Below, piece after piece: positions 1 to 5,656 of a DNA stretch of 9,209 nt. Numbering within the stretch: position 1 is the stretch's first letter; each line of letters begins with the position of its first letter. Origin of the DNA: an uncultured Eubacteriales bacterium. GTDB taxonomy: Bacteria; Bacillota; Clostridia; Christensenellales; Pumilibacteraceae. The translations under genes were made by a program, and so were the position numbers. A model generated the notes under the pieces. It searched no databases and was not told the DNA's origin. It saw nothing but the letters and a program-made list of their open reading frames with translations. The stretch is from the NCBI GenBank assembly GCA_900553005.1, contig USBU01000032.1, forward strand, positions 1 to 9,209. The letters run 5' to 3'.

Positions 1-341
1 CCATGCCTGACGATCCCGACGCGGGCGCAGGCTACATATTCGAAGGCTGGTTCTTGGACAACGGCGTTTGGCATATTCCCTTCTCATCTGATTCCGAAAT
101 AACGGAGGACACCGAAGTGTACGCTAAAATTTCCAGAATCCGTTATAGCGTCGAATTCATGGTTGACGGCAGCTTATACCAGACCGTAACCACGGACGAA
201 GACGGAAACATTACCATGCCTGACGATCCCGACGCGGGCGCAGGCTACATATTCGAAGGCTGGTTCTTAGACAACGGCGTTTGGCATATTCCCTTCTCAT
301 CTGATTCTGAAATAACGGAGGACACCGAAGTGTACGCTAAA
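1..341 (+). repeat. 213-bp tandem repeat encoding InlB-type B-repeats (about 1.6 copies visible)
   Basis: Bases 1-128 match 214-341 with an exact offset of 213 bp (71 codons). Only two bases differ, 56/269 (G/A) and 95/308 (C/T), and both are synonymous (Leu, Ser). Bases 129-213 supply the first part of the one complete unit, which begins with the typical beta strand YSVEFMVDG and continues to GYIFEGWFLDN. The left edge cuts through a copy, so more copies probably lie upstream. The array may also explain why the contig breaks here. Confidence 0.93.
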
Positions 342-2705
342 TTGTATAAGCACATTCTTAATCCTGCAAACGGCGGAACCATAGAAACTCTTGCAATCGG
401 CTCGCAAGTGTGGAATACAAACGATTATACTTTTAGCAGTTTACCACAGGCATTTATAAACAAACCTTACATTCTTTGGACGATAAACGGTCCAAATAAA
501 GCAACCGCCATAAGAAACGGCTGGGTATATGTAATAACCGGCGAAGCTTTGACCTTTGGCACCGAAGCTTCTCAAATGGAGCGTTTGGACGGATATAATT
601 TTACCCTGCTGGACACTCAGTTCTGGAATCTTTGGACGGCCGCTCTTAAAAACAATTTCATTTATGAAAAATACGTCGAACCAGGCGAAGTCTTTGAGCT
701 GGGAAGATGGTCAGTTGTAATAATGTCCGATACTAAATTAGACCTGCGCGAAGGCGAACCCTTGCCTGCCGACAGCGAACTGGCGGTATTAAAGCCGTCC
801 GGAAGCGACAGCGTAGTTAATATGACTCTTTCCGCAAAGGTATTCAGCGACCGTACATATACGTTTTACGATATGCCGTACTGGCTGGCAGGAAAAAACT
901 ATATACAAAACAGTTATTCAGCAAAAAACCATTCAGCAACCGTGACAAAAAGCGGATACGTTTATATGTTTACAAGTAAAGCCGGCAATATAAGCCTATC
1001 CAACAGTCTTATCGCTGAAGGCTGGACTGACGTAACAGATACTATCCCGTCGGATCTGAATATATTTGGCGACAGCAGTCAGAACGGAGCTTTCTTAAAC
1101 GGCACATACCAGGGATTTGCTCTTTTGAAAAAACAATTCGACGCTGGCGAAACAATCGCCTGGGGACAATGGGGAATTCCGGTATTTTCGGGCGAAATTA
1201 CGATTGCGGAAGATATTGCGAAGCTTGTTGCCGTAAACGACTCGTCGTATCCTGCAAAAGTACAGGACGGAATGAGACTATTCAGCGACAGAACCTATTA
1301 TGCAATGAACGGAATTCCCGAAGGACTTGAAGGTTTGACGTATTTTATGGACGGAATAGAAGCCGGCGCAACCGTCAAAGCCGTATCGACCGGAACGGCA
1401 TACCTGATGATCCCCAGCGGAACTACCGCATACAAGGAATTGGAAACCGAGGTTGCCGCCGCGGGCTGGAAGCTTGTTCCCTGCAAACCATTCAGACTGG
1501 CCGTTGGTTTGCTTTTCGGAAACAGATTATACTATAAGCAAGTCGCCGTCAATGAAGAAATACATTTCGGCAAATATAACTTAATATTCGGCGCGCCGCT
1601 CGATAACGAATCCGACTATTACGTTATGCCTTCGATTACGACGCCCGCAGAGCTTATACTGAATCCCCAAGGAGATATTTACGATACAAATAAACAGAAC
1701 TGGCTCGGCTGCCCTACCGTCGAAAAGACCGCTGAAGGCAGAGTGTGGTCCGGATGGTTCACCGGCGGAGGGCGCGAGCTTGGAACCGGCAATTACGCGA
1801 TAATAGGCTATAGCGACGACGACTGCACTACGTGGAAAAAAGCGGTAGCTGTCGTGCATCCGGATACTGCGGTACAGGTGACAAAGCCAGAATTATGGAC
1901 CGCTCCCAACGGAGATCTATGGTTGTTTTGGGTTCAGCATACGGGCACCGGAAATTTTGACGGGCGCATGGGAAATTGGGTTTCCGTCTGCAACAACCCG
2001 GACGACGATAACCCGACGTGGTCCGCACCGCGCCGTTTATCCGACGGATATATGCGTAGCAAACCGATAATTGTAAATGCGGACGGTACGGAAACCTGGA
2101 TGTATGCGGCGTTCGATTGGATGCAGCCGCACTATACGAGAGTGTATGCCTCTACTGACGGCGGAGAAAATTGGATGCTTCGCGGAAAGGCGGAATGCCT
2201 TGATTTTTCGTCAGGTAAAAACAATCTTGACGATCCCGTACTCGTACAAAAACCCGACGGAACGCTGTGGCTGTTAATGCGACCAAGCGAATCCGTAAAC
2301 GTGTATGAAAGCTTCTCGACGGACGGAGGCTACACGTGGACTCACGCGCGTAAATCAAACATCGAAGGACCTCAGTCACGCCTTACCGTAGATTTACTGA
2401 ACGACGGATCTATGCTTATGGTATTCCATGATGGCACTTCGCGAGCCCGTCTGACGGCTTTCCTGTCCTTAGACGGAGGCGAAACATGGAAATACAAGCT
2501 GCTGCTTGACGAACGCGGCGGCGTTTCCTATCCCGATACGATAATAACGTCCGACGGTACAATTTATGTTATTTACGACCGTAACCGCACGACGGACAGA
2601 GAAATTTATATAACTGCTTTCACCGTTGAAGATATAATCGCAGGCGACTACGTTACCGGCAACGCGCGGCAGCAAATACTTGTCGATAAAACCATCCCCG
2701 AATAA
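1..2705 (+). CDS. Secreted multidomain protein: InlB-type B-repeats, three unnamed modules, Asp-box beta-propeller (5' partial)
   Basis: The frame is open to the left edge; the ATG at base 3 lies inside a repeat and is not the start. Residue numbers count from it. Residues 1-42 and 43-113 are InlB/Listeria-Bacteroides type B-repeats (GYIFEGWF, EVYAK). Residues about 131-530 hold three divergent copies of one module. Residues about 550-895 form a BNR/sialidase-superfamily propeller with Asp boxes at 604-611 (degenerate), 717-724, 772-779 and 822-829, plus the family-like strings GVSYPD and IYVIYDRNR. The usual RIP arginine motif of GH33 sialidases is not visible near the start of the propeller (WLGCPTVEKTAEGRVW instead). 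Activity could therefore be on another acidic glycan, or be lyase-like or binding only. No C-terminal anchor is seen; the protein ends in DKTIPE. I infer an extracellular glycan-active or adhesive protein. The domain call is firm, the substrate unknown. Confidence 0.85.
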   Translation, partial: MPDDPDAGAGYIFEGWFLDNGVWHIPFSSDSEITEDTEVYAKISRIRYSVEFMVDGSLYQTVTTDEDGNITMPDDPDAGAGYIFEGWFLDNGVWHIPFSSDSEITEDTEVYAKLYKHILNPANGGTIETLAIGSQVWNTNDYTFSSLPQAFINKPYILWTINGPNKATAIRNGWVYVITGEALTFGTEASQMERLDGYNFTLLDTQFWNLWTAALKNNFIYEKYVEPGEVFELGRWSVVIMSDTKLDLREGEPLPADSELAVLKPSGSDSVVNMTLSAKVFSDRTYTFYDMPYWLAGKNYIQNSYSAKNHSATVTKSGYVYMFTSKAGNISLSNSLIAEGWTDVTDTIPSDLNIFGDSSQNGAFLNGTYQGFALLKKQFDAGETIAWGQWGIPVFSGEITIAEDIAKLVAVNDSSYPAKVQDGMRLFSDRTYYAMNGIPEGLEGLTYFMDGIEAGATVKAVSTGTAYLMIPSGTTAYKELETEVAAAGWKLVPCKPFRLAVGLLFGNRLYYKQVAVNEEIHFGKYNLIFGAPLDNESDYYVMPSITTPAELILNPQGDIYDTNKQNWLGCPTVEKTAEGRVWSGWFTGGGRELGTGNYAIIGYSDDDCTTWKKAVAVVHPDTAVQVTKPELWTAPNGDLWLFWVQHTGTGNFDGRMGNWVSVCNNPDDDNPTWSAPRRLSDGYMRSKPIIVNADGTETWMYAAFDWMQPHYTRVYASTDGGENWMLRGKAECLDFSSGKNNLDDPVLVQKPDGTLWLLMRPSESVNVYESFSTDGGYTWTHARKSNIEGPQSRLTVDLLNDGSMLMVFHDGTSRARLTAFLSLDGGETWKYKLLLDERGGVSYPDTIITSDGTIYVIYDRNRTTDREIYITAFTVEDIIAGDYVTGNARQQILVDKTIPE
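393..1592 (+). repeat. Three divergent tandem copies of an unnamed 100-130 residue module
   Basis: Within the large secreted protein, three segments share the same motif order. Each opens with a YTF or DRTY-type strand followed by a short P-containing stretch: NTNDYTFSSLP near residue 139, FSDRTYTFYDMP near 281, FSDRTYYAMNGIP near 427. Each then has a Gly-aromatic strand (GWVYVIT, GYVYMFT, GTAYLMIP), and copies 2 and 3 share an AxGW turn. Each closes with an acidic-Gly element and a final strand (LGRWSVVIM, WGQWGIPVF, FGKYNLIFG). DNA identity between copies is low, so this is an old duplication, unlike the B-repeats. I do not recognise the family. The beta-rich pattern suggests a sandwich, possibly carbohydrate-binding, which is inference. 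Confidence 0.65.
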
Positions 2706-2706
2706 T

Positions 2707-2743
2707 AAAAACGCGCTGTTCCTTCAATGAACAGCGCGTTTTT
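2707..2743. terminator. Bidirectional rho-independent terminator
   Basis: An 11-bp perfect stem (2711-2721 with 2729-2739, core ACGCGCTGTTC) encloses a 7-nt loop. It is flanked by AAAA at 2707-2710 and TTTT at 2740-2743, which extend the pairing to 15 bp. Because of this A/T symmetry it reads as a terminator on both strands. It lies one base after the stop of the plus-strand secreted-protein gene and about 45 bp past the stop of the minus-strand peroxiredoxin gene, so it probably ends both transcripts. Confidence 0.93.
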
Positions 2744-2786
2744 ATCCACTTGTACGTCCTTTAAAAGTTAACCGCCGCCTAATTCT

Positions 2787-3254
2787 TTAACGGTTATTCG
2801 CTTTAAGCAGGTTTAAAACCTCCTGAGCGTTGATATCGGGCTTTACCTTAGTCATAACGTCCTCTATAAAACCGTTTTCGTCAATTATGAACGTAGTGCG
2901 CGCAACTCCCATGCTTACCTTACCGTACAGCTTTTTCTCCTGCCAGACACCGTAATCCTTTATTGCGGTAAGTTCAGAATCGGACAGTAATATAAAACTC
3001 AGCTTATGCTTTTCCGCAAAATTACGGTGCGAGCTTGCGCCGTCCTTACTGATACCGACAATCACCGCATTATGAGCTTCGATTTCGCCTTTATTCTCCT
3101 GAAACGCGCAGGCTTGCCTTGTGCAACCCGGCGTATTATCCTTTGGATAAAAATACAAAACTACCTTTTTCCCTAAAAAATCCGACAGCGAAACTACATT
3201 CCCCTCTTTATCCGGCAGCGAGAACTCCGGAGCCTTAATTCCTGTTTCAAGCAT
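2787..3254 (-). CDS. bcp: Thioredoxin-dependent thiol peroxidase, Bcp/PrxQ family
   Basis: A 155-residue cytoplasmic peroxiredoxin, full length for the family. It reduces hydrogen peroxide and organic peroxides using thioredoxin or a similar donor. The peroxidatic Cys is C44 in TPGCT, and C49 is the likely resolving Cys in the C-x4-C spacing of atypical 2-Cys Bcp proteins. Other family marks are FYPKDNTPGC (35-44), the catalytic Arg in ARTTFIID (R119), and the N-terminal APEFSLPD strand. The ATG at 3254 has an AGGAG site (bases 3261-3265) six bases upstream. The gene appears monocistronic: its own promoter lies at 3393-3421 and the shared terminator follows at 2707-2743. In an anaerobe this would serve oxidative-stress defence. 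Confidence 0.95.
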   Translation of the reverse strand: MLETGIKAPEFSLPDKEGNVVSLSDFLGKKVVLYFYPKDNTPGCTRQACAFQENKGEIEAHNAVIVGISKDGASSHRNFAEKHKLSFILLSDSELTAIKDYGVWQEKKLYGKVSMGVARTTFIIDENGFIEDVMTKVKPDINAQEVLNLLKANNR

Positions 3255-3392
3255 AATATTCTCCTTATATGCGCATAGCAGTATTTTTTATCATTTAATC
3301 TTTCCGAACGAAATAACTTATTTGTAATTATTCAACATCGGCAGACCATAATGTAAAGCTGTAAATCATTTTATTCAGCGACGCGGATTTAA

Positions 3393-3421
3393 ATTATACA
3401 TATCTGATTATTTATTGTCAG
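3393..3421 (-). promoter_or_regulatory. Sigma-70/SigA-type promoter for bcp
   Basis: On the minus strand, CTGACA (3416-3421, 5 of 6 matches to TTGACA) is followed by a 17-base spacer and a perfect TATAAT (3393-3398). Transcription would start near 3386, leaving a leader of about 130 bases before the bcp start codon. This was judged by consensus only. Confidence 0.7.
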
Positions 3422-3442
3422 ACAAAAGACAAAGTTCGTCAC

Positions 3443-3492
3443 GGACATGGTTAAAGACATATGTTACAAAATACTCCGCCTTAACCATATCC
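3443..3492 (-). other. RNA hairpin between the membrane-protein gene and bcp
   Basis: The two arms, 3479-3492 and 3443-3456, can form a 14-bp stem with a 22-nt loop. As minus-strand RNA every position pairs, with two G-U wobbles. As plus-strand RNA the same two positions are C-A and A-C mismatches, so the structure favours the minus transcript. It lies 43 bp after the stop of the membrane-protein gene and upstream of the bcp promoter. It could be a weak terminator or 3' stabiliser, but no clean U tract follows. Confidence 0.45.
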
Positions 3493-3534
3493 AAATGCTT
3501 TAAGCGAATTTAGGCTGCATATTCTAAAACATTA

Positions 3535-4329
3535 TTACTTATTTTCTTCCCGCATTTTTATTGCGTTAAGTTCGGCAATACGTTCGGTAAAACTTAATTT
3601 GTCCGTCCGCCTTTTTAAATTTTCGGTAAAGCGTTGGGTTATAAAAATATAAATACAGAAAATAGGAACCGCTCCGAGATTGGTTTCCAGCAAGGAGTTT
3701 ACAACAATGGTATTAAGCTTTTGCTCCCAACCGAATCCGTCGCTGCGTATTCCGCCGATAAGCAATGAAAACTCCCAGCAAAATTGAACCGCTATTCCTA
3801 TTAACAGCAATCGCAATAACGGCAGCCGCTTACTCTTTTCCTTTTGCGCCAGATTATAAATTATTGCACCGGTATAACCCAACAGTAAAATCAGCGCCAT
3901 ATATCCGTGATAACTGCCGGTTTCGCGCCAAATCGTTATGACAGGCATTCCGCCGCCGAACGATTGCGCCAGCATAGGTGCGGCTATCCACCAAATGAGA
4001 ATAAACAGCGTAAACTCTACAGTCCGTTTGTCCTTTGCGATCCACGTCCATATCAACACGAAATTAGTTATCCCGTAGCTCATCGACATCCATAAAAGCA
4101 CCCAAAACATATCGCCGCCCTCGATATGACGTGAATGTGTGGCAAGATGAAAAATACCGTAATCTACAACCATATATAAAATTCCGCCGAATAAACCGAA
4201 AATTACAGTCATATAACGCTTTTTTATAATCAATAAAGTTAAAAGCGCGATAAGAAATATAATATCCAAATATATGTAAATCTGCGAAAAAACTCGCCTT
4301 GCTATAACTTGACTTGCAAGTAAATTCAT
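3535..4329 (-). CDS. Integral membrane protein of unknown function, about 7 helices
   Basis: I do not recognise the family. The chosen start is ATG at 4329, giving 264 residues (MNLLASQ...). It has GGAG (4336-4339) six bases upstream and a promoter just beyond. The frame stays open to an ATG at 4452, but that extension would cover the promoter and has no matching ribosome site. Hydrophobic segments lie near residues 17-35, 40-62, 74-97, 105-121, 140-160, 171-191 and 207-230, followed by a basic, charged C-terminal tail (LKRRTDK... to KMREENK) that is probably cytoplasmic. Aromatic and small-residue motifs such as WVLLWMSMSYGITNF and SYHGYM stand out and could line a pocket. No catalytic or transport motif is visible. 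It appears to be transcribed alone. Confidence 0.8.
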   Translation of the reverse strand: MNLLASQVIARRVFSQIYIYLDIIFLIALLTLLIIKKRYMTVIFGLFGGILYMVVDYGIFHLATHSRHIEGGDMFWVLLWMSMSYGITNFVLIWTWIAKDKRTVEFTLFILIWWIAAPMLAQSFGGGMPVITIWRETGSYHGYMALILLLGYTGAIIYNLAQKEKSKRLPLLRLLLIGIAVQFCWEFSLLIGGIRSDGFGWEQKLNTIVVNSLLETNLGAVPIFCIYIFITQRFTENLKRRTDKLSFTERIAELNAIKMREENK

Positions 4330-4365
4330 ACTCTTCTCCGTTTCAGCTTTCGTTAATATGTTTAT

Positions 4366-4394
4366 ATTATAGCATATCGCAATACATAAATCAA
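4366..4394 (-). promoter_or_regulatory. Extended -10 promoter for the membrane-protein gene
   Basis: The minus strand reads TTGATT (4389-4394), a 17-base spacer, then TGC-TATAAT (TATAAT at 4366-4371, TGC at 4372-4374). A perfect -10 with the TGn extension compensates for a 4-of-6 -35. It lies 37 bp upstream of the ATG at 4329 and fixes that start, because an upstream start would place the promoter inside the coding region. Confidence 0.78.
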
Positions 4395-4463
4395 CCGCAT
4401 AAGTTGAAGCCAAAATAAATTTAAGCATACTGATTTTCAACAGACTTCCCAAAATCTTCGTAC

Positions 4464-4503
4464 AAAAAAACGAGGCCTATTTAACTAATAAATAAGCCCG
4501 TTT
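4464..4503 (-). terminator. Second terminator-like hairpin, minus orientation
   Basis: Arms 4468-4483 and 4489-4503 form an imperfect stem: A/T-rich near a 5-nt loop (TATTTA/TAAATA), then GGC/GCC and ACG/CGT, with one mismatch and one bulge. On the minus strand it is followed by seven T (A7 at 4464-4470), the hallmark of an intrinsic terminator. It lies about 150 bp beyond the main operon terminator in the same direction. It may be a backup, or the end of a separate short transcript. Confidence 0.6.
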
Positions 4504-4570
4504 GCACGTTATTAAATTTTCAGATAATACCTGTTCCTGGGCAATAAAAAGGGTAAAGCGTTTATCATTT

Positions 4571-4631
4571 CAGAAAAAAGTTAATAAATCTAAATTATCT
4601 CACCATTAACTGTTAAAATCCCTTTTTTCTG
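4571..4631. repeat. A/T-rich inverted repeat
   Basis: CAGAAAAAAG at 4571-4580 is the exact reverse complement of CTTTTTTCTG at 4622-4631. An inner pair, GTTAAT (4580-4585) and ATTAAC (4605-4610), continues the symmetry with an 11-base bulge on the right. Spacing between the outer arms is 41 bases. It lies between two minus-strand terminators. It could be a structured RNA element or the remnant of a small mobile element; no target-site duplication was recognised. Confidence 0.45.
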
Positions 4632-4652
4632 CATTTTACAAGGTTTCAGCGC

Positions 4653-4688
4653 AAAAAAAGACCTCGCAGAGAAAATCTCTATAAGGTC
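4653..4688 (-). terminator. Rho-independent terminator of the heme-type operon
   Basis: On the minus strand the hairpin is GACCT...AGAGA, loop, TCTCT...AGGTC (4660-4688) with a small internal loop, followed by seven T (4653-4659). It overlaps the last three codons of the 63-residue gene, whose stop is at 4679-4681. Gene end and transcript end therefore coincide, which supports that gene as the last of the operon. Confidence 0.88.
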
Positions 4689-4870
4689 AATTTTGTAATT
4701 ATGTTTGCCTTTTGCGCTATAGAGCGATTTGCCCTTTCACACTGCCACTTAGTCTCCCTCGGATTGCGAATATCCGCCTGTACAAAAGTAAGATTACACA
4801 CGGGACAGCAAACGAAATATCCGTCATCGGTTTCAACGATTTTCTTTTTATCTTCTCCATTTGCCGCCAT
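4679..4870 (-). CDS. Small Cys-containing protein, last gene of the heme-type operon (hypothetical)
   Basis: A 63-residue protein of unknown function. A strong GGAGG site (4876-4880) lies five bases before the ATG at 4870, and its first G is the last base of the ATPase stop codon, so translation is probably coupled. The charged N-terminus (GEDKKKIVETDDG) is followed by YFVCCPVC, with Cys at 21, 22 and 25 and a further Cys at 44. The CPxC knuckle suggests metal or heme/thiol chemistry, resembling half of a zinc ribbon, but a clear second CxxC pair is missing. No signal peptide or membrane segment is seen, so it is probably cytoplasmic. Position suggests a role tied to the imported ligand (chaperone, sensor or metal handling), which is inference. 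The evidence that it is a gene is stronger than any evidence about its job. Confidence 0.7.
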   Translation of the reverse strand: MAANGEDKKKIVETDDGYFVCCPVCNLTFVQADIRNPRETKWQCERANRSIAQKANIITKLTL

Positions 4871-4875
4871 AATAT

Positions 4876-4882
4876 CCTCCTA
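4876..4882 (-). promoter_or_regulatory. Ribosome site overlapping the ATPase stop codon (TAGGAGG)
   Basis: The minus strand reads TAGGAGGATATTATG: the TAG stop of the ATPase runs into GGAGG, and the ATG follows after five bases. A terminating ribosome would sit on the next initiation site. This is the best evidence that the 63-residue frame is translated. Confidence 0.85.
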
Positions 4883-5656
4883 TATTACCGTCCTAAACGG
4901 TAAAAAATAATCTGTTCCGTCAAGAGCGTTTAACCGCCTGCATTCTACGCCGTAAACGTCTGCAATCAATTTTTCGTCAACCGTTTCTTTTGAAAGTCCG
5001 CTTGTGACAATCGCGCCATCGTGCATAACGATAATATCATCGCTGTATCTTAATGCTTGGTTCACGTCGTGTAAGACCATAATTACGGTTATGCCGCGTT
5101 CCGCATTTATTCTTTTCACGATTTCGAGAACTTCGATTTGATAATACATATCAAGATAACTTGTAGGCTCGTCGAGAAAAAGTATTTCGGGCTGTTGACA
5201 TAAAGCCATAGCGATATAAACTCTTTGCCGTTCGCCGCCCGACATATTGCACAGTCTTTTTTCTCTCATATCGTATAGTCCCGTTTCGGTTAAAGATTCC
5301 GCAATTATTTTATCATCTTCCGCACTCAAACTGCCGAAGCCGCTTTTATGCGGCGTTCTGCCGTAAGACACAAATTCTTCCACCGTTAAATCCCTGTTCC
5401 CGTCGTTAATTTGAAAAACAGACGCTACCTTTTTTGCAAATGCTTTGCCTTTTAATGTTCCGATTTCCTGTCCGTCGATTAAAATACTGCCGCCGAACGG
5501 TTTATTGAGTTTTGTAAGTAAACCGAGTAGCGTGCTTTTTCCGCAACCGTTCGGACCGATAATTGATGTAATTTTCCCCTTTCTGATATTCGCCGACAAA
5601 TCGGCAATCAAAATATTCTTTTTATCATACCCGAATCTTATATTATTGATGTCCAT
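4880..5656 (-). CDS. ABC transporter ATP-binding protein, iron/heme/cobalamin (FecE/FepC) type
   Basis: A 258-residue ATPase that powers the adjacent permease from the cytoplasmic face. All core motifs are present: Walker A GPNGCGKST (34-42), Q-loop Gln82, signature MSGGERQR (138-145), Walker B ILFLDEP (158-164), D-loop SYLD (166-169) and switch His196 in VLHDVNQA. The DVNQA-type string after the His is typical of the FecE/BtuD/FhuC group. The start is ATG 5656, because GAGGAG (5665-5670) lies eight bases upstream. A TTG at 5662 is too close to that site. The gene overlaps the end of the permease by 14 bp and is followed without a gap by the small Cys protein. The neighbours point to heme or a similar iron chelate as substrate. 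Confidence 0.93.
   Translation of the reverse strand: MDINNIRFGYDKKNILIADLSANIRKGKITSIIGPNGCGKSTLLGLLTKLNKPFGGSILIDGQEIGTLKGKAFAKKVASVFQINDGNRDLTVEEFVSYGRTPHKSGFGSLSAEDDKIIAESLTETGLYDMREKRLCNMSGGERQRVYIAMALCQQPEILFLDEPTSYLDMYYQIEVLEIVKRINAERGITVIMVLHDVNQALRYSDDIIVMHDGAIVTSGLSKETVDEKLIADVYGVECRRLNALDGTDYFLPFRTVI

Larger units (their letters stand above)
4330..4678. other. Gene-free interval between the membrane-protein gene and the heme-type operon
   Basis: No convincing gene is seen on either strand. The interval holds the ribosome site and promoter of the membrane-protein gene (4331-4394), a terminator-like hairpin (4464-4503), an A/T-rich inverted repeat (4571-4631) and most of the operon terminator (4653-4688). 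The remainder, 4395-4463 and 4504-4570, shows no structure I can name. A 14-codon reading frame on the minus strand near 4589-4633 lacks a ribosome site and is not called. Confidence 0.7.

Noticed and set aside
4330..4452. N-terminal extension of the membrane protein to the ATG at 4452
   Set aside because: It would place the TTGATT-17-TGCTATAAT promoter and the GGAG site inside coding sequence; the ATG at 4329 has proper spacing to both.
4701..4910. Plus-strand small frames opposite the Cys protein
   Set aside because: The minus-strand frame has the strong coupled ribosome site and operon context; the plus-strand frames have neither.
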